Positions 1-6,773 of a stretch of 7,961 nucleotides of DNA are shown here, in pieces (position 1 is the stretch's first letter; every line of letters starts with the position of its first letter). The notes under the pieces are model-generated. The model saw only the letters and a list, made by a program, of their open reading frames with translations. It was not told the DNA's origin and did no database searches. The DNA comes from Sulfuricurvum sp. IAE1. GTDB taxonomy: Bacteria; Campylobacterota; Campylobacteria; Campylobacterales; Sulfurimonadaceae. A program made the translations under genes and the position numbers. Location of the stretch: NCBI GenBank assembly GCA_945867285.1, contig CAMBHX010000072.1, forward strand, positions 1-7,961, in the 5' to 3' direction.

Positions 1-381
1 ACTGTTTGATGAGATACCAACAACTCGATAAAGGTTTTTATACAAAGATCCATGATCCACAAAAGTAGTGGTTTTTCCGTCGTTAATGGCAATAAAAGCA
101 TCTGATCCATCATTATAAACTGCATTGAGGCGATGTGACACTGGGGTGAAAACATCACGTATTATTTTTTTAATAGCCCCACCCTTTCCATCGATGTGAA
201 GACCAAACAGTGATCCCAAATGGTACAGATCATAAAAAGGTAAAGTGTCAATCTCAGGATGCTGCTGTGACGTGCTGTGTAAAAATGGCAAAACAGCTGT
301 CGATAAACTCATTGCCACTAGGATAGGAAGTGCAATACGGTTGATTGAACGCAAAGTATGGTCATTAAAAAGAAGTTTCAT
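1..381 (-). CDS. gspC: GspC-like inner-membrane protein of type II secretion (3' end beyond window)
   Basis: The frame is open from an ATG at 381 to the window edge (127 residues, C-terminus missing). The ATG is preceded by AAGGG with a 7-base spacer. It overlaps the upstream GspN-like gene by 17 bp, so translation is probably coupled. Visible parts are a short cytoplasmic head, one hydrophobic segment at about residues 16-34, and a periplasmic stretch. Residues about 80-127 read like the homology region of GspC: a beta-rich pattern with AVYNDGSDAFIAINDGK, then a GSLYKNLYRVVGI step. In the family, GspC is a bitopic protein linking the inner-membrane platform (GspL/GspM) to the secretin GspD. 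It follows K-L-M-N rather than opening the cluster, which is unusual. The match is by pattern and context only. A PDZ domain or other C-terminal part would lie outside the window, as might gspD. Confidence 0.62.
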   Translation of the reverse strand, partial: MKLLFNDHTLRSINRIALPILVAMSLSTAVLPFLHSTSQQHPEIDTLPFYDLYHLGSLFGLHIDGKGGAIKKIIRDVFTPVSHRLNAVYNDGSDAFIAINDGKTTTFVDHGSLYKNLYRVVGISSNS

Positions 382-880
382 AGACCAACCCTTCGTTTGA
401 TGTGTGGAGCTTGGACAATAACAACGGATAAGTACGTAAAATCGGTGAAGGGTTAAAAATAAGAATGAGTTTTCGTTCACCCATGTCAATCTCCCCTTTC
501 ACAGGTCCAAAGCCACCTTCACCCTTTATCGTTACGGTTAGAGGATGTATCAGTGTATAGGTAAAATTCAGATAATCAATCCCCTTCGGGAAAAGTGATG
601 CAAACTCCCCGCTAAATTCTATCCCACTGACCGTTACACGATTAAAAAGCATCAGAGGAATACATTTGATTTGCTCGATGGACCCTATAGCCATTGAATC
701 TAATAGTAATGTTGCCTCTCGAATATCGAGATAAAACAAACGCTCGTTGATTTCTTCATTGTTGAGATATATATGAGCTGATGCAAGTGCATTTTCTGCA
801 GAATAATAGAGATTACTTTTAGGTAAAAAAAGGATAAACCCTACTAGCAACAAAGCACTAAACGAGAGAATCTTTTTCAT
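365..880 (-). CDS. GspN-like type II secretion accessory protein
   Basis: This encodes a 171-residue protein starting at an ATG that overlaps the GspM-like stop as ATGA. An N-terminal hydrophobic segment (about residues 4-20) is an uncleaved anchor or signal. The rest is predicted periplasmic, with alternating beta-type segments and a late GFGPVKGEIDMGERKLIL stretch. That layout resembles the C-terminal part of GspN, an AsmA-like accessory component of type II secretion. Known GspN proteins are usually about 250 residues, so this one is short. The assignment rests mainly on position (after K, L and M, before the GspC-like gene) and topology. Sequence similarity alone would be weak evidence. 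It could be a lineage-specific periplasmic subunit with no GspN ancestry. Confidence 0.55.
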   Translation of the reverse strand: MKKILSFSALLLVGFILFLPKSNLYYSAENALASAHIYLNNEEINERLFYLDIREATLLLDSMAIGSIEQIKCIPLMLFNRVTVSGIEFSGEFASLFPKGIDYLNFTYTLIHPLTVTIKGEGGFGPVKGEIDMGERKLILIFNPSPILRTYPLLLSKLHTSNEGLVYETSF

Positions 881-1275
881 TGTTCAATCTCCACACGAAT
901 AGTTCCCACATTCATCCTTCGTGTCAACTCAAACTTTGTAATGATAAAAGGTGTATTCATGAGAGTAGAAACAATTTTATCAAACTCATTGGAGGAGAGA
1001 TTATCGAACTCGAGAAAAAGGCTTTTTTCTCTACGCTCCTGTCGAATAAGGGAAGGATGAGCCAATAAAAAATCTGTTTTTCGTTTAATATCAGGAGAAT
1101 TTCCCCATCGTGATTTTAATGAGGATAACTGCTCAAAAGCTTGGACGCTTAGATCTCGTTGCAGTGCTACTTCGTTTAAAACGGATTTTTCATGTAACGA
1201 CCATCCCGCTGCAATGAGAATCGCAACCAAAGAACACCCAATAACAAGTGTTGAAGTCTCAAAAGGATTTTTCAT
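877..1275 (-). CDS. GspM-like inner-membrane protein
   Basis: This encodes a 132-residue bitopic protein. One transmembrane segment lies at about residues 8-26, followed by a charged helical stretch (about 28-60, possible coiled coil). A compact C-terminal domain at about 82-131 alternates strands and helices (SLFLEFDNLSS, FDKIVSTLM, FIITKFELTRR, TIRVEIEQ), consistent with the ferredoxin-like fold of GspM/PilO proteins. In type II secretion GspM pairs with GspL in the inner membrane and helps dock the ATPase GspE. The ATG overlaps the GspL-like stop codon by ATGA and its own stop overlaps the next ATG the same way, so it sits in the middle of a coupled set. GspM diverges fast, so function is assigned from fold-like pattern, size (slightly small) and gene order. 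Confidence 0.6.
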   Translation of the reverse strand: MKNPFETSTLVIGCSLVAILIAAGWSLHEKSVLNEVALQRDLSVQAFEQLSSLKSRWGNSPDIKRKTDFLLAHPSLIRQERREKSLFLEFDNLSSNEFDKIVSTLMNTPFIITKFELTRRMNVGTIRVEIEQ

Positions 1276-2396
1276 TGAATGCTCCCTTCCACCAAATTGT
1301 TTTTAACAGTAATAGCGTTCGTCTTGAGAACTTTGGAGGCCATATTACGTATATTTTGCGCTCGATCTTCTGAGGGTGTGAGGATTTCAAAGGCAATCAA
1401 TCCATTTTGATAGGTCAATGAGGCTAGGTATTCACTGCCATTGGCAACGATGGTGCTGTTGGAATCACCCCCTGGAACTAACAGAAGATTGCGCTGTGAT
1501 GGATCAGAACCCGGTACTAAAACGATGGTATTGGAAGATGAAGTTGTTGAGACACTTGGAGTTTGATACGGTACGGTTGTGTTGGATTCCAGTGATAGAG
1601 TTCCAAACGCTGCAATGATTTTACGCAATTTTATCTGTTCATTTTCTTTATTTTCCCATGTTTTGGCGAGTGTATCAAGCTCCATTTGTGTGGCAGGAAG
1701 ATGGTTAGTCATCTTCATCTCCTCTTGCTGTTGGGTGATTTTGTCTCCTGCACGGTAGGAAAATAGCCCTTGTATTAAAAAATTCAACACAATCACCAAC
1801 GAGAGTATAGAAGTCATCATAAGCGTCGTTTTTGTCGGAACACCACCCTTGTGCATATCTGCTGTAAAACTGGGTAAACAGGGTAATAGATTTTTAAGTG
1901 AGTGCTTGAGATCACTTTTGATAGGTTCACTCACATAATGTGATGGAAGTTTCACTACAATTCCATCACTCAGTGCTAATACCGAACCATCTTCCAAAGC
2001 TATTGGCAGTAAATCAACTCTAAACGCTTCTTGTGCAAAAACAAAGCGTCCAATCGATGAAGGCTCAATATTTAAAGTCTCTAAATGACTCCGAACACGT
2101 TCGAGTTGACATACACTCAAGAGATATCTCCCCTCCTCCAGACGATATGCACCATAATGAATTTGTCTGTCCGTGGTCTCAAAATACGACGGTGCATAAC
2201 GGAGTGCTTCATCGGATGTACCCACAGGGATAGACGCTATTTTGATCTCATAAAAATCAGGTGATAGAATCAGAAAAAGCGGCTCTTTTCCCTCGGTAAT
2301 ATGACAAAAGTATCGATCCAGATAACCATATCGCCGCTTACCAAAACATTGAAATCGATTGATCAAACGACGAACAAATAGTAACAACGGATTCAT
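1272..2396 (-). CDS. gspL: GspL-like inner-membrane assembly-platform protein
   Basis: This encodes a 374-residue protein with a cytoplasmic N-terminal domain (about 1-190), one transmembrane helix (about 192-213) and a periplasmic C-terminal region. The cytoplasmic part has the feel of the GspL/PilM actin-like fold: LFLILSPDFYEIKIASIPVG, then an ALRYAPSYFE helix and a GAYRLEEGRYLLSV strand pair. It is shorter than usual for GspL. The periplasmic part starts with a Gln/Glu/Lys-rich helix (about 215-262) and ends in a small alpha/beta domain (about 321-372) that fits the ferredoxin-like domain of GspL. Between them is a Ser/Thr-rich insert with two LVPG[SG]D units. In the family GspL anchors the ATPase GspE and binds GspM, encoded next. 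It overlaps the neighbouring genes by ATGA on both sides. A PilM-PilN-like fusion is the main alternative reading. Confidence 0.65.
   Translation of the reverse strand: MNPLLLFVRRLINRFQCFGKRRYGYLDRYFCHITEGKEPLFLILSPDFYEIKIASIPVGTSDEALRYAPSYFETTDRQIHYGAYRLEEGRYLLSVCQLERVRSHLETLNIEPSSIGRFVFAQEAFRVDLLPIALEDGSVLALSDGIVVKLPSHYVSEPIKSDLKHSLKNLLPCLPSFTADMHKGGVPTKTTLMMTSILSLVIVLNFLIQGLFSYRAGDKITQQQEEMKMTNHLPATQMELDTLAKTWENKENEQIKLRKIIAAFGTLSLESNTTVPYQTPSVSTTSSSNTIVLVPGSDPSQRNLLLVPGGDSNSTIVANGSEYLASLTYQNGLIAFEILTPSEDRAQNIRNMASKVLKTNAITVKNNLVEGSIQ
1434..1532 (-). repeat. short internal repeat in the GspL-like periplasmic linker
   Basis: Codons 289-321 contain two similar units, NTIVLVPGSD and NLLLVPGGD, followed by a second STIV. 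They lie just after a Ser/Thr run (SVSTTSSSN). The units are separated by about 13 residues. This looks like a flexible Gly/Pro/Ser linker made by local duplication between the helical stalk and the C-terminal domain. The stretch aacgatggt occurs twice in the plus-strand DNA here. Confidence 0.4.
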
Positions 2397-3304
2397 TGAA
2401 TAATCTCCAAGCGATTAAGTGTACGCTTCAAAGTATCAATATGAAATCTAAAGGCATTGGATTCTTCATCGGTTTTCATTGCTACTTCTCCAATGAGCGA
2501 ATATGCACTGCCAGAGGTATAGAGAAAAAACCATGCATCATAGACACTTGAGAGTTCTGGTACGATCGACAAGAGTTGCTCCTTGCTTTCAAAAGGTTGT
2601 GTGCGCAAATCAGTGATACGGTGAACGGTCTGAGAATCCAATTCTGGCGCGATCAAGGACAAAACTTCGGGTGAAACATAGTTGATGTCGATTTTCTCTC
2701 CTTCAAAGCCAATCAACTGTTTCCACGGGATTTTAAGAATCTGTGAATCTTTTGTCAGTGTGAGATATCGGGCAATCACTTGCTCAAACTGAGCGAAATT
2801 TTCGATAGACCCGTTATGAAAATCTGGAAAATACACCACTATTTCACTACCCTCTTGACGTTGCTCTAAATCCGTGTCAATCGTATCGAAAAGTATGTTG
2901 ATAAACATATCCGGTGAAGCGATTGGGTAGTGTTTAAATATCCTAGAAACAAACGTAATATAGGGCTCTTTTGCTTTGCCAGATGGATCATATATCGTAT
3001 TGATATTAAAAAGACGATAGGGAGAATGCAGCGAAGCCTCTAGTGAAAACCGCTCGTCAGATGAACGGCTGGAAAACGGTAATATAAGAGCATATTCGAG
3101 TTCATTTACGGAATTGATTCTTGATAAAACTTGAGGAAGAAGTCGTTGGAGATCGCTTAAAATTTTAGACATTTGAGCATCATCCTGACTGCGTTTGGAC
3201 ACATGAAGCATATGGTCACTTTCTCCCATTAGCATTGCAATTGCTCCTGACATAACAGTAATTAAAAAAAGTGTCATCAGTAAAACAGCGCCGCGACGTT
3301 TCAT
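2393..3304 (-). CDS. gspK: GspK, minor pseudopilin of type II secretion
   Basis: This encodes a 303-residue protein that begins with a class III prepilin-type signal, MKRRG followed by AVLLMTLFLITVMSGAIAML. Prepilin peptidase would cut after Gly5. The mature protein has no Glu at position +5, as is usual for GspK, which caps the pseudopilus tip. LFNINTIYD (about 98-106) fits the first NxNT element. FDTIDTDLEQRQEGSEIVVYF (about 139-159) closely follows the GspK pattern D..D.D......G.E..YY, whose acidic residues bind calcium in known structures. Residues about 205-251 (INYVSPEVLSLIAP ... FESKEQLLSIVPEL) are the second helix-hairpin-helix-like (SAM-like) repeat. Size and domain order match the family, making this the most secure type II component in the window. 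It starts 7 bp after the exosortase gene and its stop overlaps the next ATG. GspG/H/I/J are not in the window. Confidence 0.86.
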   Translation of the reverse strand: MKRRGAVLLMTLFLITVMSGAIAMLMGESDHMLHVSKRSQDDAQMSKILSDLQRLLPQVLSRINSVNELEYALILPFSSRSSDERFSLEASLHSPYRLFNINTIYDPSGKAKEPYITFVSRIFKHYPIASPDMFINILFDTIDTDLEQRQEGSEIVVYFPDFHNGSIENFAQFEQVIARYLTLTKDSQILKIPWKQLIGFEGEKIDINYVSPEVLSLIAPELDSQTVHRITDLRTQPFESKEQLLSIVPELSSVYDAWFFLYTSGSAYSLIGEVAMKTDEESNAFRFHIDTLKRTLNRLEIIQ

Positions 3305-3311
3305 GTGTGAC

Positions 3312-3851
3312 TCACTGTATTACCAGTTGATCTGTTCGACGACGATGTGGAGAATGTTTACTGAAAAAATAAAAGAGAATCAGAGGTATGGTAGCAATTG
3401 CATAGCGCCCTATTACCTCATGGAGTAAAGCAAAATCCTCTGGATGATCGATCACATAATACGTTATTCCCACCAATCGAACCGTATTGGCAAAAAGTAT
3501 AAGAAAATATCCAACGATGATATACACAATTTTTGGGCTACCCGGCGTAGGATAAGAGAGTACAGCCGCAAAGAAAAGAAAAAAAGCTGCCATGCCATTA
3601 CACTCATGAACAATTGTCAAATGAAGCCCGTGATCAAAAAAAAGATCAGGTCCTATCATGGTGAGTGGAATCGTATAACAAGATATCCATAGCTTCACCA
3701 GAAAAACATCCAAATCAGTTTGGAGTTGATTGATCACTACAAAAGGGGAAAAGGTATCAAAATAGAAGAATATAAACAAAAATGGAGCCCAAAAAATGTA
3801 TCGCAGCGTAAACCATCCCATCGGACTTAAAACGCCACGCTTCACATACAT
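3312..3851 (-). CDS. exosortase/archaeosortase-family transpeptidase
   Basis: This encodes a 179-residue polytopic membrane protein with about five or six hydrophobic segments. The three residues that define the family are present, each next to a membrane segment: Cys84 in VHECNGMAAF, Arg125 in FANTVRLVG, and His144 in LLHEVIGRY. In this family the Cys-Arg-His set cleaves a C-terminal sorting signal at the outer face of the inner membrane and transfers the protein to an acceptor. It is a compact single-domain form, shorter than EpsH-type exosortases with extra domains, and I cannot place it in a named Xrt subtype. Its ATG lies 2 bp after the stop of the probable substrate gene (TAACAATG) with only a weak ribosome site, so it is probably coupled to that gene. 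The pairing suggests a dedicated one-enzyme, one-target system. No exopolysaccharide genes are nearby in the window. Confidence 0.88.
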   Translation of the reverse strand: MYVKRGVLSPMGWFTLRYIFWAPFLFIFFYFDTFSPFVVINQLQTDLDVFLVKLWISCYTIPLTMIGPDLFFDHGLHLTIVHECNGMAAFFLFFAAVLSYPTPGSPKIVYIIVGYFLILFANTVRLVGITYYVIDHPEDFALLHEVIGRYAIATIPLILFYFFSKHSPHRRRTDQLVIQ

Positions 3852-3853
3852 TG

Positions 3854-5293
3854 TTAACTCTTCTGCTTAGTTAGTTTACGACGAGCAATGAATGCACCTA
3901 TTCCGAGGAAGCCTGCAATCATTGCGATAAGACTGACATTGTCAAATGCATCAAATCCACTACCGCTATCATCACTACTAACAACTATGGGAGCAGTCAT
4001 CGCTGTAGCTGTTCCATCTACATGAGGTGTAATACGGATAATTAACTTTCCTGTCGGAATTTGAGTATTATCACCAATGTGAACTGAATAAGTTATCCCA
4101 AGGTTCAATACGTCTTCGATGGTATCTATAGTATACTGTGAATCTGCACCTCCAACATTCCATCCTCCAAATTCCTCAGGTGTCAAAGGTGCCCAATTGT
4201 CAACTTCTCCTTTGTACCAACCTTTTGGTGTTGTATCCGACAATGTCGGAGGGACTCCCCAAAATGCTTGTAGTTTTGCATCGGTAGCTGAGTTATTGTC
4301 ATCATCAAAAAAAATACCTTGAGGCGCAACCGCCGAATGAAGCCAATTACTGCGAAATACCTGCATATAGTTACCGCCAATAATAGAACCACGCCATGAA
4401 ATTGTTTGTTCATCAGCAGACAAAGAAACCGGATAATAGACACCTACATCATCAAAAAATCCCCGTTCTGTAAAGTGATTGTCAATAGCTCCCCATAATC
4501 CATGAGAAAAATTAGCTAAATCTGGAAGGTCCTTATCGAGAGAAAGGGTTAAATTGGCATTTTTTGCCCCGTTTCCATCAAGTACTTCTAGTTTATAGCC
4601 ATCAAGAATTTTGCCTGTATAGTTGTTGATCTTTTGCAAGACTTGATAAACTTGCGTAGAAGTATCATTTGCGTCAAGATTAAAGACAAGCTCAATAGGC
4701 TTCCCATATCCCTCAGCATCAACTACATCAACAGAAGTTGGAAGCATATTTATTTTAAAACGCTTGTGTGTTTGAAAACCACTGGAGCAAATAGTCGGCC
4801 AGCGATCAGTAAGAACAGGCTGGTCAAGGTAATGCAAATCGAGGTAACCCGTCGTAATGATACAGTTGGCAGGATCACCATTTTGTACAGCCTTCAAATC
4901 CCCATTAATAACTTTGATTCCGGCTGGCTCACCCACAGGCCAATCTTTGCCGTGTAATAAACCACGCACTTCTCCACCTGTTGAAATCTCTGATTCAAAT
5001 GACATTCCACTTGTCATAGTAGGAGCATAGACACCTGTCGCTTTATCAAAAAGTGATCCCAAAACAGCCGTTGCATAATCTGTAAGATTAACAATTTTTA
5101 CTGTAACATTATCAAGACTCCATCCACCAAATCCAAACTGCGTATTAGGTACGATAATGGCACTGGCACTGCTAGTATTGTTATCATCATACGTAGCATT
5201 CGAGACAATCTTACCAGCATACGCACTAGTTCCTATGAGCAAAGCAGCAGCAACACTCAACCCTACAACTTGTTTATTAGTAGTATATTTCAT
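3854..5293 (-). CDS. secreted protein with C-terminal sorting signal, probable exosortase substrate
   Basis: This encodes a 479-residue protein. It starts at an ATG preceded by AAGGA, 13 bp after the cytochrome-porin stop. An N-terminal Sec signal (about 1-26, probable cut after AYA) leads to a long predicted exported region. That region is rich in Asp, Asn, Thr and Trp, and its only two cysteines are Cys144 and Cys169, a likely disulfide. FGGW occurs near both ends, as FGFGGWSLDNV (about 53-63) and EEFGGWNVGG near the C-terminus. There is no haem motif and I recognise no enzyme signature. The last 41 residues form a tripartite anchor: an SSDDSGSGFDAFDN linker, a hydrophobic helix from about 453, and RRK followed by a basic tail. 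With the exosortase gene 2 bp downstream, this is its obvious substrate. The GGW-LDNV start may recall the choice-of-anchor proteins, which is unverified. Confidence 0.85.
   Translation of the reverse strand: MKYTTNKQVVGLSVAAALLIGTSAYAGKIVSNATYDDNNTSSASAIIVPNTQFGFGGWSLDNVTVKIVNLTDYATAVLGSLFDKATGVYAPTMTSGMSFESEISTGGEVRGLLHGKDWPVGEPAGIKVINGDLKAVQNGDPANCIITTGYLDLHYLDQPVLTDRWPTICSSGFQTHKRFKINMLPTSVDVVDAEGYGKPIELVFNLDANDTSTQVYQVLQKINNYTGKILDGYKLEVLDGNGAKNANLTLSLDKDLPDLANFSHGLWGAIDNHFTERGFFDDVGVYYPVSLSADEQTISWRGSIIGGNYMQVFRSNWLHSAVAPQGIFFDDDNNSATDAKLQAFWGVPPTLSDTTPKGWYKGEVDNWAPLTPEEFGGWNVGGADSQYTIDTIEDVLNLGITYSVHIGDNTQIPTGKLIIRITPHVDGTATAMTAPIVVSSDDSGSGFDAFDNVSLIAMIAGFLGIGAFIARRKLTKQKS
3857..3979 (-). 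other. C-terminal sorting signal (CTERM-like) of the substrate gene
   Basis: This covers codons 439-479. It contains an Asp/Ser/Gly motif (DDSGSGFDAFDN), a Gly-punctuated hydrophobic helix (VSLIAMIAGFLGIGAFIA) and a basic cluster (RRK, then KQK). The tripartite plan is that of PEP-CTERM and GlyGly-CTERM signals. The PEP triplet is absent; the DSG element is reminiscent of the VPDSG variety and the SGSG of GlyGly-CTERM. The cut site is not determinable by eye; the DSGSG stretch is the likeliest place. Confidence 0.7.
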
Positions 5294-5306
5294 TGTATTT
5301 CCTTTT

Positions 5307-6629
5307 TTAGTAGAGAATATTTAACGTTAACATAAAGTCTTCGTAGCCACTCATGCGTGTTAAGTACGGGTCCACCCATGCATATTCAACAGCCAGCTTC
5401 ATAGGAAAATAGACCTTGAACGAGTAGTCGAATCCTACCGTTGTCGCATTATCGATGTCTTTGACATTGACATGATTATCAGAGTAATCACTACTTAGGT
5501 CACTTGGCTTATGAATAGAATTTGGATATCCATAACGATCGTTCATAGTCATGAATCCTGCTTTGAGGCCAAGCTGAGGTGTTAAGTTGACCTCACCTTC
5601 TACCGAGAAGGCTTGATTGTCAACATTGTTAAACTCCTTTGGATCCAGTAGGTTTGATCCTTGCCCAGTATAGGTAATCTGATTTTTGAAAACATTACTC
5701 ACTATGAGTGAGACTTCCTTATCAGCAATGGCACCTTCTATTTGAAAATCCATCCCATACGTTTTTTGTTCGATATGCAACGGTTCTGATGAAGAGACAG
5801 TCTCACCTCCATTGATTGCAAACCCACCAAGGATAAAGTTGAAATCTCCAATACGGTATTCATATGCCAGCCTTGCAATAGGAATAAAATTACTTGCAAT
5901 GTTCATATTGAGATTATCTTGTGCTGGCGCATACGCTCCAATACTTGCAAAAATATGGTCGTTGTTATTGATCAGCCTATCAGAATCGAAATACAACTGT
6001 ATTCCAGTGGCTGAACCACTGCCAACACCTGTTGCTTGAAAAGCATTGGCCAATTTTCTTATGTCAAATGTTTTTAGAGGCTTGTAGAGACTAGAATTAT
6101 AATTCTCCATACCCGAGAAAGGGCCAAAATTATCCGTCGTGTAAAGAGCCGTACCATAATACCCATCTTGAATCTCATTTGAATATACGACCTTTCCGCC
6201 AATACTATTATCTTCAACATCCTTATAGCTGGCATTGATAATTGCACCGACATTCTCCCTTACTCGTCCACCTAATAACAATGTTGCTGTCTTAGGAACA
6301 GACCAATCTCCAGAATCGGTAGATGTACTTTTGATAGTACCCGATGAAGATGGAAAATCCCACGTCTGTTCATACATCGTTTTCACCATAATAGTGGGAT
6401 TAATATCCACTCCACTGCTATTAGCATCAGCAGTTTTTATACTTTGGGTCATTCCAGAAGCTGCAAATTTTCGACCGATGCTATTGAGTTTTGGTATATG
6501 CTGCATATGACACGCTGTACAATCCATACCCGTTTGTTTTGCAAACATTGGCAATGCTTGCGCATCATAGGAGAAACTCATCCATACAACCCAACCAATA
6601 GTCCACAACCCTATTTTTTTATTTCTCAC
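5307..6629 (-). CDS. monohaem cytochrome c-porin fusion, Cyc2-like outer-membrane protein
   Basis: I start this at a GTG at 6629 (440 residues). An ideal AAGGAGGT lies 7 bases upstream and would overlap the more upstream GTG at 6638. The signal peptide is about 1-25 (RNKK, hydrophobic core, AQA cut). The mature protein opens with LPMFAKQTGMDCTACH, a single CXXCH haem site at residues 37-41, then PKLNSIGRKF. This strongly resembles the start of Cyc2-type proteins, in which a small cytochrome domain is joined to an outer-membrane beta-barrel and passes electrons across the outer membrane. The remaining 380 or so residues alternate short amphipathic strands with polar loops and end in an aromatic LTLNILY, as expected for a barrel of about 16 strands. 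It is the first gene of the operon, 13 bp before the exosortase substrate. Iron oxidation is known for some Cyc2 proteins; the donor here is unknown. Confidence 0.75.
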   Translation of the reverse strand: MRNKKIGLWTIGWVVWMSFSYDAQALPMFAKQTGMDCTACHMQHIPKLNSIGRKFAASGMTQSIKTADANSSGVDINPTIMVKTMYEQTWDFPSSSGTIKSTSTDSGDWSVPKTATLLLGGRVRENVGAIINASYKDVEDNSIGGKVVYSNEIQDGYYGTALYTTDNFGPFSGMENYNSSLYKPLKTFDIRKLANAFQATGVGSGSATGIQLYFDSDRLINNNDHIFASIGAYAPAQDNLNMNIASNFIPIARLAYEYRIGDFNFILGGFAINGGETVSSSEPLHIEQKTYGMDFQIEGAIADKEVSLIVSNVFKNQITYTGQGSNLLDPKEFNNVDNQAFSVEGEVNLTPQLGLKAGFMTMNDRYGYPNSIHKPSDLSSDYSDNHVNVKDIDNATTVGFDYSFKVYFPMKLAVEYAWVDPYLTRMSGYEDFMLTLNILY

Positions 6630-6636
6630 CTCTGCC

Positions 6637-6644
6637 ACCTCCTT
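6637..6644 (-). promoter_or_regulatory. strong ribosome binding site that sets the cytochrome-porin start
   Basis: The minus strand reads AAGGAGGT, a perfect Shine-Dalgarno sequence, then GGCAGAG and GTG at 6629. The next upstream in-frame GTG (6638) lies inside this site and so is a poor start. A near-consensus site on a GTG start suggests efficient translation of the first gene of the operon. Confidence 0.8.
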
Positions 6645-6703
6645 GAAATGATCCCTATGAGGTCAACATCTCCATTTGTCACACAGTTATTCTAACAATG
6701 CAA

Positions 6704-6713
6704 AATGAGGTTT
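6704..6713 (-). promoter_or_regulatory. third copy of the AAATCTCATT-like box
   Basis: The minus strand reads AAACCTCATT, one mismatch from the tandem pair at 6795-6815. It overlaps or directly follows the -10-like TATAAA at 6718-6713 and lies 9 bases upstream of TAGAAT at 6694-6689. Depending on which hexamer is the promoter, it would be placed for repression or for activation in place of a -35 element. Confidence 0.3.
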
Positions 6714-6730
6714 TTATAAGATTTATAAAA

Positions 6731-6773
6731 AAAATATTAAAATTAAAATTAAATATTTTAGTTTTAATATTTT
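6731..6773. repeat. 12-bp all-A/T inverted repeat
   Basis: aaaatattaaaa at 6731-6742 and ttttaatatttt at 6762-6773 are perfect reverse complements around a 19-base, almost pure A/T centre. On the minus strand the right arm runs into eight Ts. It could be a weak hairpin ending the regulator transcript, a protein site, or curved DNA upstream of the promoter. The biased composition makes chance a real possibility. Confidence 0.45.

Noticed and set aside
320..365. ATG at 365 overlapping the GspN-like stop as a start of the next gene
   Set aside because: That frame stops after 15 codons. The frame from the ATG at 381 has a good ribosome site, a membrane segment and stays open to the window edge.
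2393..3304. Reading the gspK-like gene as an ordinary type IV pilin
   Set aside because: It is too long, lacks Glu at mature position 5, and carries the acidic calcium-site pattern and paired helix-hairpin-helix elements of GspK.
4183..4443. Minus-strand open frame of 86 codons in another frame of the substrate gene
   Set aside because: It is wholly inside the substrate coding sequence, with no start signal of its own and no motif.
4634..4957. Plus-strand open frame of 107 codons
   Set aside because: It is antisense to the well-supported substrate gene, has no ribosome site seen, and its product has no recognisable features. Other plus-strand frames in the window were rejected for the same reason.
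6630..6638. GTG at 6638 as the cytochrome-porin start
   Set aside because: It lies within the perfect AAGGAGGT site; the GTG at 6629 has the correct spacing.
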